From DASRAU01 sp035638075 (GTDB lineage: Bacteria; Acidobacteriota; Polarisedimenticolia; Gp22-AA2): a stretch of DNA of 64,000 bases. Of the stretch, positions 22,717 through 31,293 are shown piece after piece. Every line of letters starts with the position of its first letter. Position 1 is the stretch's first letter. A model generated the notes under the pieces. It worked only from the letters and a program-made list of their open reading frames with translations, ran no database searches and was not told the DNA's origin. The position numbers and the translations under genes were made by a program. The stretch covers positions 1-64,000 of the forward strand of contig DASRAU010000021.1 of the NCBI GenBank assembly GCA_035638075.1, read 5' to 3'.

Positions 22717-23519
22717 TGCGTCCCCTGCCGCTGCTGCTCGCCGCGATGCTGCTGTTCCCCGCGCTCGCGATTGCCGCTCCTGTGCGCATCATCGCGACCG
22801 ACAAAGGGTTCGACGCGCCGGAGACGATCCCCGCCGGCATGCGGCACGTGGTGTTCGAAAACCACGGCACGAAGGTTCACGAAGTGATGTTCGTGAAGCT
22901 GGCGGAGGGCATGAGCGCCGATGACTATGCCGCGCAGGTGAAGAACGACGTCCTGTTCCCGAAAGGCGCGCTCGACTATTCCGGGGTCGGGCTCACTTCC
23001 CCCGGTGAGGGAACCGACCTGTGGGTGCATCTCGACGCCGGCGAGTACGTTCTCATCTGCTGGGATGACTCGCGCTCGTCGATTCGCCCGCTCCGAGTGA
23101 ACGCGACCAGTGCCAAGGACGATCCGCCGCCGAAGGAAGACGTCACCCTGCGGCTGACCGATTTCCAGTTCGAGCTGGATCGGCCCATCCGGAAGGGGGT
23201 GCAGGTGATCCGGATCGAGGCCGCCGGGCCGTCGCTCCACGAGGCGGACATCTTCCGGCTGCACCCCGGGAAAAGCGCCGCCGACGTCCGGCACTGGTAC
23301 AAGGTCGATGAAATGAAAAGCCCGGCTCCCGCCGTCGCGCTCGGCGGCATCCTCGACAGCCATGACACGCACCGCGTCGTCTGGATCCGCAAGACCTTCT
23401 CGCCGGGCCGCTATGTCCTGCACTGCGCCATCCCGCTCGAAGGCCAGGACGCGCGATCCGGCGAGCACCACACCATCCACGCCGACGCCGGCATGGTGAA
23501 GACCTTCGAGATCGAATAG
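22716..23519 (+). CDS. Secreted protein with two cupredoxin-like halves
   Basis: 267 residues with a signal peptide (LPLLLAAMLLFPALAIAAPV). Two similar halves follow, each opening with a strand, an 'i.aG...v.feN.g...HE' block and an 'l.aGrYvl.C' block: GMRHVVFENHGTKVHEVMFV with LDAGEYVLICWDD, then GVQVIRIEAAGPSLHEADIF with SPGRYVLHCAIP and a late HTIHADAGM. This arrangement is that of plastocyanin-like beta barrels. The His/Cys spacing is incomplete for a standard blue-copper site, so metal binding is uncertain. Probably periplasmic. Confidence 0.72.
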   Translation: MRPLPLLLAAMLLFPALAIAAPVRIIATDKGFDAPETIPAGMRHVVFENHGTKVHEVMFVKLAEGMSADDYAAQVKNDVLFPKGALDYSGVGLTSPGEGTDLWVHLDAGEYVLICWDDSRSSIRPLRVNATSAKDDPPPKEDVTLRLTDFQFELDRPIRKGVQVIRIEAAGPSLHEADIFRLHPGKSAADVRHWYKVDEMKSPAPAVALGGILDSHDTHRVVWIRKTFSPGRYVLHCAIPLEGQDARSGEHHTIHADAGMVKTFEIE

Positions 23520-23521
23520 CC

Positions 23522-24010
23522 ATGGACCGTGTCGCCGAGTTGATCCGCAACCTGCAGCTCGCACCCCATCCCGAGGGCGGCCATTACCGCGAGATCTGGC
23601 GCAGCCCGGACGTCGTCGCGCCCGCGGACGGCCGGGGGGCGCGGGCCGCGCTGACCTCGATCTATTTCCTGCTGCCCGCCGGAGCCCGCAGTCGCTGGCA
23701 CCGGGTCCGCTCGGATGAGATCTGGCATCACTACGAAGGAGCCCCGCTGGAGCTGCTGCTGGTGTCGCCGGATGAATTCCATCTCGAGCGCCGGCGACTC
23801 GGGCCCCTGCAACCGGACACAGAGCAGGCTCCGGTTCACTGTGTTCCGGCCGGCTTCTGGCAGGCGGCCCGATCGCTCGGCGACTACACGCTGGCCGGCT
23901 GCACCGTCGCCCCCGGTTTCGAGTTCTCCGACTTCGAATTGCTCGCCGATCGCCCCGAAGCGGAGGAGGCGCTGCTCCGCGCGCTCCCCGAGGCGGCGCC
24001 GTTCAGGTGA
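23522..24010 (+). CDS. Cupin protein (DUF985 family)
   Basis: This 162-residue protein matches the Cupin_5/DUF985 pattern: LIRNLQLAPHPEGGHYREIW at the start, LTSIYFLLPAGARSRWHRVR with SDEIWHHYEGAPLELLLVSP, then CVPAGFWQAARSLGDYTLAG and CTVAPGFEFSDFELL. His of 'HPEGGhY' and of 'RWHRVrSDEiWH' lie where cupins place metal ligands. Members of this family include an uncharacterised group linked to sugar epimerase-like folds; the substrate is not known. Its TGA overlaps the GTG of the next gene. Confidence 0.85.
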   Translation: MDRVAELIRNLQLAPHPEGGHYREIWRSPDVVAPADGRGARAALTSIYFLLPAGARSRWHRVRSDEIWHHYEGAPLELLLVSPDEFHLERRRLGPLQPDTEQAPVHCVPAGFWQAARSLGDYTLAGCTVAPGFEFSDFELLADRPEAEEALLRALPEAAPFR

Positions 24011-24822
24011 AGACTCCCGACGACGTGAAGGCACGGGTCTCCGCCGCCTACCACAGCGCGGCGGACTACTACGACCACGCGGGCAACTCGTTCTGGGACC
24101 GCTTCGGTCGGCGGACGGTCGAGCGGCTCGGCGTGCGGCCGGGAGCGAACGTGCTCGACCTCTGCTGCGGCTCGGGCGCCTCGGCGCTGCCGGCGGCCGT
24201 CGCGGCCGGACCGGCCGGACGCGTCCTCGGAGTCGATCTGGCACCCGGGCTCCTCGAGCTAGCGAGCGCGAAGGCCCGGCGGCTCGGCCTCACCAACACG
24301 GAGTTCCGGAACGCGGACATCCTGGCGCTGGATGACGCGAAGGAAGCCTTCGACGCCGTCGTCTGCGTCTTCGGGATCTTCTTCGTGCCCGACCTGGCGC
24401 AGGCGCTGCGCACGATGTGGTCGTATGCGCGTCCCGGCGGCCGCATCGCGGTGACCACCTGGGGCGCGGGAGTGTTCGAGCCGGTCAACTCGTCGTTCTG
24501 GGAGGCGGTCCGCCGCGTCCGGCCGGAGCTCTTCAAGTCGTTCAATGCGTGGGACCGGCTCGGGGAGCCGGATCTGCTCCGGCGCCTGTTCGATGAGGCA
24601 GGCCTTCCCGCTCCGGAGATCGTCCTGGAGCCGGGCTCCCATCCGCTTCCCACCGACGACGACGTGCTCGCCCTGATCCTGGGAACGGGCTATCGCGGCA
24701 TCGTCGACCAGCTGTCCGCGTCCGAATGGGATCGGGTGCGGGAGGACGTCCTCGCGCCGATCCGGTCCTCCGTCGCGACAACCGTTCAGGTCGACGTCCT
24801 CTACGCGACGCTCTGGAAATAA
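24007..24822 (+). CDS. SAM-dependent methyltransferase
   Basis: The start is a GTG overlapping the previous stop (GTGA), which gives 271 residues. Motif I is NVLDLCCGSGASALPAAVAA, followed by VLGVDLAPGLLELASAKARR, TEFRNADILALDDAKEAFDA, VVCVFGIFFVPDLAQALRTM and ARPGGRIAVTTWG. This is the UbiE/Methyltransf_11 pattern for small molecules. The two-gene overlap with the cupin suggests a shared pathway, but no substrate can be inferred. Confidence 0.85.
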   Translation: MKTPDDVKARVSAAYHSAADYYDHAGNSFWDRFGRRTVERLGVRPGANVLDLCCGSGASALPAAVAAGPAGRVLGVDLAPGLLELASAKARRLGLTNTEFRNADILALDDAKEAFDAVVCVFGIFFVPDLAQALRTMWSYARPGGRIAVTTWGAGVFEPVNSSFWEAVRRVRPELFKSFNAWDRLGEPDLLRRLFDEAGLPAPEIVLEPGSHPLPTDDDVLALILGTGYRGIVDQLSASEWDRVREDVLAPIRSSVATTVQVDVLYATLWK

Positions 24823-24836
24823 TCTCGTCTCCAGCC

Positions 24837-25520
24837 ATGTTCCACTTCTTCCGTCGCCACCCTGTCGCCTCTGCCCTCCTGCTCTTCGTCGTCCTTTTCT
24901 TCGGCTGGCTCCTTTCGGTCGCGGTCAAGGCCTGGCTCGACGTCCCCCGCGTGCTGACGCAGGCGACCGCTCCAGGACGGCTGACGCTTCGCCTGTCGGA
25001 TGTCTCGACGGAGCGCCAGGCGATCCTGCTGGCGGTCGAGGACCCCGGCTTCTATTCGCACCACGGGATCGATGTCACGACTCCGGGGTCGGGGTGGACG
25101 ACGATCACGCAGGGGCTGGTGAAGGTCCTCTTCTACGACGGCTTCACGCCGGGGACCTTCCACTACCGGAAGTTCGAGCAGAGCATGATCGCGCTCGTCC
25201 TCGACCGGCGGGTGGACAAGATGAACCAGCTCGAGCTCTTCCTCAACCTGGCCTACTTCGGGGTTCACGACGGCCGCGAAGTGATCGGCTTCCCCGCGGC
25301 CGCCCGCGCTTATTTCGGCAAGGAGTTCTCCGCCCTGACGAAGGACCAATTCACCAGCCTGGTCGCCATGCTGATCGGCCCCGACCAGTTCAACGTGGCC
25401 GCGCACCCCGACCGGAACCGCGAGCGCGTCGATCGCATCGACCGGATGCTGCGCCGCGAGTGCGCCCCGCGCGACTTCCGCGACGTCACCTACGAAGCCT
25501 GCCGGAAGACGGCTTCGTAG
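24837..25520 (+). CDS. Monofunctional GT51 peptidoglycan transglycosylase
   Basis: From ATG 24837 the protein has 227 residues: a short cytoplasmic start, one membrane helix (SALLLFVVLFFGWLLSVAVK) and a GT51 domain. Catalytic Glu68 sits in AILLAVEDPGFYSHHGID; GSGWTTITQGLVK corresponds to the 'GgSTITQQLaKn' block, and MNQLELFLNLAYFG to the 'K..Eil..YlN..yfG' block with its second acidic residue. No transpeptidase domain follows. The enzyme would polymerise lipid II into glycan strands at the outer face of the inner membrane (MtgA-like role). Confidence 0.9.
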   Translation: MFHFFRRHPVASALLLFVVLFFGWLLSVAVKAWLDVPRVLTQATAPGRLTLRLSDVSTERQAILLAVEDPGFYSHHGIDVTTPGSGWTTITQGLVKVLFYDGFTPGTFHYRKFEQSMIALVLDRRVDKMNQLELFLNLAYFGVHDGREVIGFPAAARAYFGKEFSALTKDQFTSLVAMLIGPDQFNVAAHPDRNRERVDRIDRMLRRECAPRDFRDVTYEACRKTAS

Positions 25521-25646
25521 GCGGCATCCAGGCCGTCCGCCGGTTCCCGACCCCGACATTTCCTGATCCGGATCATCCCGCGCGCCCCGACACCCTTGCG
25601 CGCCGCGCCCGCTTGCGGCACAACACCCCTGCGGGGAGGTGCGCCC

Positions 25647-27074
25647 ATGCCGGTCATCATCGAGCCGTTCCGGATCAAGGTCGTCGAGCCGATCACGCTG
25701 TCCGACCGGCGCCAGCGCGAGCGGGACCTGCGCGCCGCGCACTACAACCTCTTCGCCCTGCCGGCGGAGCGGGTCACCTTCGATCTCCTGACCGATTCGG
25801 GGGCGACCGCCATGAGCGCGGCGCAGTGGGGGGCGATGATGACGGCGGACGAGTCGTACGCCGGCTCGCGCTCGTTCCACCGCTTCGAGGCGGCGGTGCG
25901 CGACCTGACCGGCTACCGGCACATCATCCCGACGCACCAGGGACGCGCGGCCGAGCGCATCTTCTTCCAGATTGCCATCCGGCCCGGGATGATGGTGCCG
26001 AGCAACAACCACTTCGACACCACCCGCGCCAACATCGAGTTCGACCGCGGCACGGCGGTCGACCTGGTGGTGCCGGAGGCGCTCGACCCCGCTTCTCCCG
26101 ACCCGTTCAAGGGGAACATCGATCTCGGGCGCCTGGAGGCGTTTTGCCGGAAGAACCGCAGGCGCATCCCGTTCGGGATGCAGACGATCACCAACAACAC
26201 CGGGGGCGGCCAGCCGGCGAGCCTGGAGAACCTCCGCGCCGTGTCGCGCATCCTGCGCCGCCACGGCATCCCGTTCATCCTCGACGCCTGCCGGTTCGCG
26301 GAGAACGCTTACTTCATCAAGCTGCGCGAGCGCGGCCAGCAGCGCCGGACGGTGTCCGAGATCGCCCGCGAGATCTTCCGGCTCGCCGACGGCTGCATCA
26401 TCAGCGGCAAGAAGGACGCGCTGGTGAACATGGGAGGCATCCTCGCGCTCAACGACGATCGGCTCGCGGCCGAGGCGCGCAACATCCTGATCCTGACCGA
26501 GGGCTTTCCCACCTACGGCGGCTGCGCGGCGCGCGACCTCGAGGCGATGGCGGTCGGGTTGCGCGAGGTGCTGGATGAGAACTACCTCGAGTACCGGCTG
26601 GCGAGCGTGCGCTATCTGGCGGAAGGGCTGAACCGCATCGGCATCCCGACGGTGCAGCCGCCGGGAGGGCACGCGGTGTTCATCGACGCGCGGCGGCTGC
26701 TGCCGCAGATCCCATCGGAGCAGTTCCCGGGGCAGGCGCTGGCCTGCGAGCTGTACCTCGCCGGCGGCATCCGGTCGTGCGAGATCGGCAGCGTCATGTT
26801 CGGCAAGCGCGCCGCCGGCGGGTCGTTCCGGCCGGCTTCGCTCGAGCTGGTGCGGCTGGCGGTCCCCCGCCGCGTGTACACGCAGAGCCACGTCGACCGC
26901 ATCCTCGAAATCGCCGAAGACGTCGTCGCGCGCGCCCCGCGCCTGCGCGGCATGAAGATGACTTACTGTCCGCCCTACCTGCCGCATTTCACGGCGCGGT
27001 TCGAGCCGGTTGCGTCGCCGGCCCGAGGAGCGCGCCGCTCCCGACGGCGATCCGGCGCCCGGGCGATCGCCTGA
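25647..27074 (+). CDS. tnaA: Tryptophanase (tryptophan indole-lyase)
   Basis: 475 residues from ATG 25647, behind GGGGAGG. The sequence follows tryptophanase throughout: PFRIKVVEPITL, FDLLTDSGATAMSAAQWGAM, IIPTHQGRAAERIFFQ, NTGGGQPASLENLRAVSRIL, RFAENAYFIKLRER, the PLP lysine in SGKKDALVNMGG (Lys256), EGFPTYGGCAARDLEAMAVG and the late PHFTARFEPV. Tyrosine phenol-lyase has an Arg in the 'MERG' block; here the segment reads RSCEIGS, favouring tryptophanase. It converts L-tryptophan to indole, pyruvate and ammonia (PLP and K+ dependent). No leader peptide (TnaC) or Trp permease is adjacent. Confidence 0.9.
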   Translation: MPVIIEPFRIKVVEPITLSDRRQRERDLRAAHYNLFALPAERVTFDLLTDSGATAMSAAQWGAMMTADESYAGSRSFHRFEAAVRDLTGYRHIIPTHQGRAAERIFFQIAIRPGMMVPSNNHFDTTRANIEFDRGTAVDLVVPEALDPASPDPFKGNIDLGRLEAFCRKNRRRIPFGMQTITNNTGGGQPASLENLRAVSRILRRHGIPFILDACRFAENAYFIKLRERGQQRRTVSEIAREIFRLADGCIISGKKDALVNMGGILALNDDRLAAEARNILILTEGFPTYGGCAARDLEAMAVGLREVLDENYLEYRLASVRYLAEGLNRIGIPTVQPPGGHAVFIDARRLLPQIPSEQFPGQALACELYLAGGIRSCEIGSVMFGKRAAGGSFRPASLELVRLAVPRRVYTQSHVDRILEIAEDVVARAPRLRGMKMTYCPPYLPHFTARFEPVASPARGARRSRRRSGARAIA

Positions 27075-27104
27075 CCAGTCCCGGTCCGTGCTAGCCTCCG
27101 CCGG

Positions 27105-27911
27105 ATGTCGGACTCGCTCGACCTCTACAACAACGTCTACTCCGATTTCGGCAGCCGCGCCGAGGCGGACGTCCGCCGGCGGGCCTTCGGCGAGGACATC
27201 GGCCAGAGCAGCTGGATCACGTCGGAGGAGTGGCTGCACTTCGCCGACCAGGCGCGGGTGGAGACCTCCAGCCGCGTGCTCGAGATCGGCAGCGGGTCCG
27301 GAGGACCGGCGGTCCATCTCGCGGCCGCGCGCGGCTGCCGGGTCACCGGGATCGACATCAACGAGAACGGCATCCGCAACGGGGCGCGGCTGGCGGCCGG
27401 GCGCGGGCTGGCGGACCGGGTCACGTTTCGTGCCGCCGATGCGAGCCGGCCGCTGCCGTTCGAGGCGGCCGCCTTCGACGCCGTCCTGTCGAACGACGCG
27501 ATGTGCCATCTCCCCGGCCGGCTGGAGGTCCTGCGCGAGATCCATCGCGTGCTGCGGCCCGGAGGGCGCCTGCTCTTCAGCGACGCCCTGGTCGTGACCG
27601 GGCTCGTCTCGCACGAGGAGGTGGCGACCCGCTCGTCGATCGGCCTGTACGTCTTCGCGCCCCCGAGCGAGAACCAGCGCCTCATCGCCCGCGCCGGGTT
27701 CACGCTGCTGTCGGTGGAGGACGTCACGGCGGGGGCCGAGGCCATCGCCCGGCGCTGGCACGACGCGCGCGAAGAGCACCGCGACGCCCTGGTGCAGCGC
27801 GAGGGGGAGGCGAACTTCGCCGGGCTGCAGCGCTTCCTGATGTGCGTCCATCGCCTGTCGGCCGAGCGCCGCCTGTCGCGCTACGCCTACCTCGCGGAGA
27901 AGCCCGCATGA
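27105..27911 (+). CDS. SAM-dependent methyltransferase (glycine/sarcosine-type or UbiE-like)
   Basis: This 268-residue enzyme has SSRVLEIGSGSGGPAVHLAA (motif I), CRVTGIDINENGIRNGARLA, RVTFRAADASRPLPFEAAAF, DAVLSNDAMCHLPGRLEVLR and VLRPGGRLLFSDALVVTG. The region after motif III (ENQRLIARAGFTLLSVEDVT and the WHDAREEHRDALVQREGE helix) resembles enzymes that methylate small amines and sterol-like acceptors. Which one is unresolved. Its stop overlaps the hydrolase start (ATGA at 27908). Confidence 0.85.
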   Translation: MSDSLDLYNNVYSDFGSRAEADVRRRAFGEDIGQSSWITSEEWLHFADQARVETSSRVLEIGSGSGGPAVHLAAARGCRVTGIDINENGIRNGARLAAGRGLADRVTFRAADASRPLPFEAAAFDAVLSNDAMCHLPGRLEVLREIHRVLRPGGRLLFSDALVVTGLVSHEEVATRSSIGLYVFAPPSENQRLIARAGFTLLSVEDVTAGAEAIARRWHDAREEHRDALVQREGEANFAGLQRFLMCVHRLSAERRLSRYAYLAEKPA

Positions 27912-28627
27912 CGGCACACCAGACGCTCGGAAACGGGCGCGCGGCGCTCCACGGGCTCCGGCGCGCCTCGTGCCTGGCGATCGCGGCGCTGGCCATCGGA
28001 TGGGCTCTCGCGGCCAAGGCCGGGTCGATCCTCGACCAGGTCCCCAAAGCACCCGACCAGAGCGCCCGCTTTCTCATCTTCCTGCACGGCCGCATCGTCG
28101 AAGAACAGGGGCGCCGGCCCACGAGTCCGACCCTGGGCGTTTACGAGTACGACGGGATCCTGGAGGCGCTCGCGAGCCGCGGCGCGGTGGTCATCAGCGA
28201 ACAGCGGCCGGAGCAGACCGACGTGGATCGCTTCGCGGCGCACGTCGTCGATCAAGTGCACGCTCTCGAGCAGGCGGGCGTGCCGCCGGAGCACATCACC
28301 GTCGCCGGGTTCTCGAAGGGGGGCAGCATCGCCATCCGGACGTCGCACCTGCTCAAGGAGTCGCGTGTGAACTTCGTCTTCCTGGCCGCTTGCGGCAGTG
28401 GCGACTTCACCGGCCTCGACCTGAAGGTCGAAGGGCGCATCCTTTCACTCTACGAGGCGAACGACGATATCGGCCGCTCGTGCTCGGGCCTGTTCGCGAA
28501 AGCCGGCGCTTCGGCCGGCCAGCGCCAGGAGATCGAAGTCCACGTCGGCGACAAGCATGGGACGTTCTACCGCGTCCATCCGGAATGGCTCGACCCGCTG
28601 CTGCGCTGGGTGGAGAAGGCGCCATGA
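27908..28627 (+). CDS. Alpha/beta-hydrolase-fold protein, exported
   Basis: 239 residues with an N-terminal hydrophobic signal (CLAIAALAIGWALAAKAGS). The fold is indicated by RFLIFLHGRIVEEQG (oxyanion strand), a helix with DRFAAHVVDQVHALEQAGVP, and the nucleophile-elbow-like VAGFSKGGSIAIR, where the Ser lies in G-F-S-K-G. RILSLYEANDDIGRSC and EVHVGDKHGTFYRVHPEW provide the plausible Asp and His. The substrate is unknown. The start and stop overlap the flanking genes, so it forms a coupled pair with the membrane protein at 28624. Confidence 0.8.
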   Translation: MTAHQTLGNGRAALHGLRRASCLAIAALAIGWALAAKAGSILDQVPKAPDQSARFLIFLHGRIVEEQGRRPTSPTLGVYEYDGILEALASRGAVVISEQRPEQTDVDRFAAHVVDQVHALEQAGVPPEHITVAGFSKGGSIAIRTSHLLKESRVNFVFLAACGSGDFTGLDLKVEGRILSLYEANDDIGRSCSGLFAKAGASAGQRQEIEVHVGDKHGTFYRVHPEWLDPLLRWVEKAP

Positions 28628-29445
28628 GCGAAATCCGCCCGGCGGAGATCGATCTGCCGACCGTGGTCGCCATCGCGGTCGTCGCCTACGCCTCCGCCAA
28701 CATGGTGCACGAGGGGCTCGGGCACGGCGGCGCGGCGCTGCTGCTCGGGGCGCGGCCGACCATGCTCAACGCCATCTTCTTCAACTACGACGAGACGACC
28801 GTGTCGGAGACCGGGCAGCGCCTCATCTCCGCGGCCGGGAGCCTCGTCAACCTCCTCGTCGGGTTGCCGCTCCTGGCGCTGATGCCGCGGGTGCGATCGC
28901 TGCCGAGTCGTTATTTCCTGTGGCTGTTCGCGGCCGTGAACCTCCTGACCGCGTTCGGCTACCTGCTCTTCTCGGGCATCGGCGGCATCGGCGACTGGTA
29001 CCGCGTCATCCACGATGTCCCGCACATCGGGCTCTGGCGGGTCGCCGAGGTCGTCGCGGGCGCCGTCCTCTACTTCGTGGTCGCCCCGCGGCTCCTGATG
29101 CCGCCGCTCGATCCCTGGCTCGGACGCAACGCGGCGGTGCGCGAGCGGCGCGCGCGCACGTTGTCGCTCATTCCCTACCTGGCCGGAGGGGTCACGCTGT
29201 GCCTGGCCGGGATCCTGAATCCTCTCGGCCTGAAGATCGTGCTGATCTCCGCCGTCGCGGCGTCGTTCGGCGGCACGTCGCTGCTCGCGTGGTATCCGCC
29301 GATCCCGCGGCCCCCGGCGAGCGCGACACCCGAGCCGCCGCTCGGCCTGCCGCGCAGCACGGCCTGGATTGCCACGGCGGCGATCGCGCTGTTGATCTTC
29401 GTGTTCGTCTTCGGGCCCGGCATCGGCTCGCTGCCACCGGAGTGA
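28624..29445 (+). CDS. Multi-pass membrane protein with HEGLGH motif
   Basis: 273 residues with about six hydrophobic segments, the first containing NMVHEGLGHGGAALLLG near 27-43. Membrane-embedded M50 proteases carry HExxH in the first helix; here one residue is inserted (HExxxH), so catalysis by that mechanism is doubtful. A DWYRVIHDVPHIG loop contains further His and Asp residues that might complete a metal site. It overlaps the hydrolase gene (ATGA), suggesting the two act together. Function not established. Confidence 0.7.
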   Translation: MSEIRPAEIDLPTVVAIAVVAYASANMVHEGLGHGGAALLLGARPTMLNAIFFNYDETTVSETGQRLISAAGSLVNLLVGLPLLALMPRVRSLPSRYFLWLFAAVNLLTAFGYLLFSGIGGIGDWYRVIHDVPHIGLWRVAEVVAGAVLYFVVAPRLLMPPLDPWLGRNAAVRERRARTLSLIPYLAGGVTLCLAGILNPLGLKIVLISAVAASFGGTSLLAWYPPIPRPPASATPEPPLGLPRSTAWIATAAIALLIFVFVFGPGIGSLPPE

Positions 29446-29473
29446 TGGCGACGTCCTGAGGGTAGGATGTCCC

Positions 29474-30106
29474 ATGGGCTTCTACGGCCGGTTCATCCTC
29501 CCCTGGATTCTCGATTGCGCCATGAAGGACAAGGCGGCTTCGGAGCGCCGGGAGGCGCTCATCCCGAGGGCGGCCGGGGCGGTCCTCGAGATCGGCATCG
29601 GATCGGGGCTGAACCTTCCTTATTACACCGCGGCCGTGACGCGTCTCCACGGCGTCGACGCCTCGCCGGAGATGCTCGCGATGGCCCGGAAGAAGATCGG
29701 GCGGCTGCCGTTTCCCGTCGAGCTGACCTGCGAGTCGGCCGAGCAGCTTTCCCTGGCGGACGCCAGCGTCGACAGTGTCGTCGTGACCTGGGCGCTCTGC
29801 AGCATCCCGGACCCGCTGCGGGCGCTGCACGAGATGCGGCGCGTCCTGAAGCCGGGCGGCCGGCTGCTGTTCGTCGAGCACGGCGCGTCTCCCGACCCGA
29901 ACGTGCTGGCCTGGCAGCGTCGCCTCAACCCGATCTGGCGGAGGATCGGCGGAGGCTGCCATCTCGACCGCGCGATCGACCACCTGATCACGACGGCGGG
30001 ATTCCGGATCGAGCAGATGCGGAACCTGTACCTCAAGGGGCCGCGCCCCTTGACCTACACGTACGAAGGAGCCGCGGCGGCGGGATGCACCACGACAGCT
30101 CGCTGA
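29474..30106 (+). CDS. Class I SAM-dependent methyltransferase
   Basis: This 210-residue protein begins MGFYGRFILPWILDCAMKDK, a start common to the small methyltransferases related to phosphatidylethanolamine and UbiE enzymes. Motif I is VLEIGIGSGLNLPYY; then LHGVDASPEMLAMARKKIGR, CESAEQLSLADASVDSVVVT, WALCSIPDPLRALHEMRRVL, and RLLFVEHGASPDPNVLAWQR. 'FvEHg.s.d..v..wQ...nP.w...gGGC.l.R' is distinctive for this subgroup, whose natural acceptor is often a thiol or lipid. It overlaps the next gene by 22 bp. Confidence 0.85.
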   Translation: MGFYGRFILPWILDCAMKDKAASERREALIPRAAGAVLEIGIGSGLNLPYYTAAVTRLHGVDASPEMLAMARKKIGRLPFPVELTCESAEQLSLADASVDSVVVTWALCSIPDPLRALHEMRRVLKPGGRLLFVEHGASPDPNVLAWQRRLNPIWRRIGGGCHLDRAIDHLITTAGFRIEQMRNLYLKGPRPLTYTYEGAAAAGCTTTAR

Positions 30107-31293
30107 TCGCCACCATCGCCGTCGGGCTGGCCTTCGCCTTCCTGGGCGGCTACGTCGCCGTGCGGCTGCGGCTGCCGCCGCTCGTCGGCTACCTGTTCGC
30201 CGGGATCGCCGTCGGCCCGTTCACGCCCGGCTTCGTGGCCGACGCCCGGCTCGCGCCGCAGCTCGCCGAGATCGGCGTCATCCTGCTGATGTTCGCGGTC
30301 GGGATGCATTTCTCCATCCGCGATCTCTGGTCCGCCCGCGCGGTCGCCATCCCGGGCGCCCTCGGCCAGATCGCCGTGGCGACCGCCCTCGGGACGGGGG
30401 TCGCCATCCTGTGGGGATGGTCGCCGGGATCGGGCCTGGTGTTCGGCCTGGCCCTGTCGGTGGCCAGCACCGTGGTGCTGCTCCGTGCGCTGCAGGATCG
30501 CGGCCTGCTGGAGACGCAGGACGGTCGCATCGCCGTCGGCTGGCTGGTCGTCGAGGACCTGGCGATGGTCCTCGCCCTGGTGCTCCTGCCGGCGCTCGCC
30601 GGATCGCTCGGCGCGGCGGGGGGCGAGCACCCGGTCGCGGCGGCCGATCTGTGGACGGCCGTGGGTCTGACCCTGGGAAAAGTGGCCGCCTTCGCGATCC
30701 TGGTCCTGCTCCTCGGGGCGCGGCTCTTCCCCTGGATCCTCGAGCGGGTCGAGAAGACCGGGTCGCGGGAGCTGTTCACGCTCGCGGTCATCGCGCTGTC
30801 GGTCGGCGTCGCCTACGGATCCGCCGCGGTGTTCGGAGTGTCGTTCGCGCTCGGCGCCTTCCTGGCGGGGGTGGTGATTCACGAATCCGACTTGAGCCAC
30901 CGGGCGGCGAACGAGATGCAGCCGCTGCAGGAAGCCTTCGGCGCCCTGTTCTTCGTCGCCGTCGGCATGCTCTTCGACCCGTCCATCCTGGTGCGGGAGC
31001 CACTGCGGGTGCTGACGGTCGTCGGCATCATCATCGTCGGCAAGTCGGCCGCGGCGCTGGGGATCGTGCTGGCGCTCGGCCGGCCGCTGCGCACCGGCCT
31101 GACCGTCTCCGCCGCGCTGGCCCAGATCGGCGAGTTCTCCTTCATCCTCTCGGGGCTGGCGGTCACGCTCGGGCTGGCGGACGCCGAGAGCCACAGCCTC
31201 GTCGTGGCGGGGGCGCTCGTGTCGATCGGTCTCAACCCGCTGGCCTTCTATGCGCTGCGGGTCGGCGCCGGCTCTCAGCGTTTCCTGCGCTGA
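30085..31293 (+). CDS. KefB/YbaL-type cation:proton antiporter (membrane domain only)
   Basis: 402 residues from ATG 30085, with about 12 membrane helices in the CPA2 pattern: VRLRLPPLVGYLFAGIAVGP, AEIGVILLMFAVGMHFSIRD, ALSVASTVVLLRALQDRG, VGWLVVEDLAMVLALVLLP (the acidic 'vEDl' helix), LGAFLAGVVIHESD and AALAQIGEFSFILSGLAVTL. Family members exchange Na+ or K+ for H+ across the inner membrane. Full-length KefB/YbaL proteins add a cytoplasmic TrkA-N/RCK domain; this one stops after the last helix, so regulation by nucleotide is probably missing. It begins inside the end of the upstream methyltransferase gene. Confidence 0.88.
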   Translation: MHHDSSLIATIAVGLAFAFLGGYVAVRLRLPPLVGYLFAGIAVGPFTPGFVADARLAPQLAEIGVILLMFAVGMHFSIRDLWSARAVAIPGALGQIAVATALGTGVAILWGWSPGSGLVFGLALSVASTVVLLRALQDRGLLETQDGRIAVGWLVVEDLAMVLALVLLPALAGSLGAAGGEHPVAAADLWTAVGLTLGKVAAFAILVLLLGARLFPWILERVEKTGSRELFTLAVIALSVGVAYGSAAVFGVSFALGAFLAGVVIHESDLSHRAANEMQPLQEAFGALFFVAVGMLFDPSILVREPLRVLTVVGIIIVGKSAAALGIVLALGRPLRTGLTVSAALAQIGEFSFILSGLAVTLGLADAESHSLVVAGALVSIGLNPLAFYALRVGAGSQRFLR

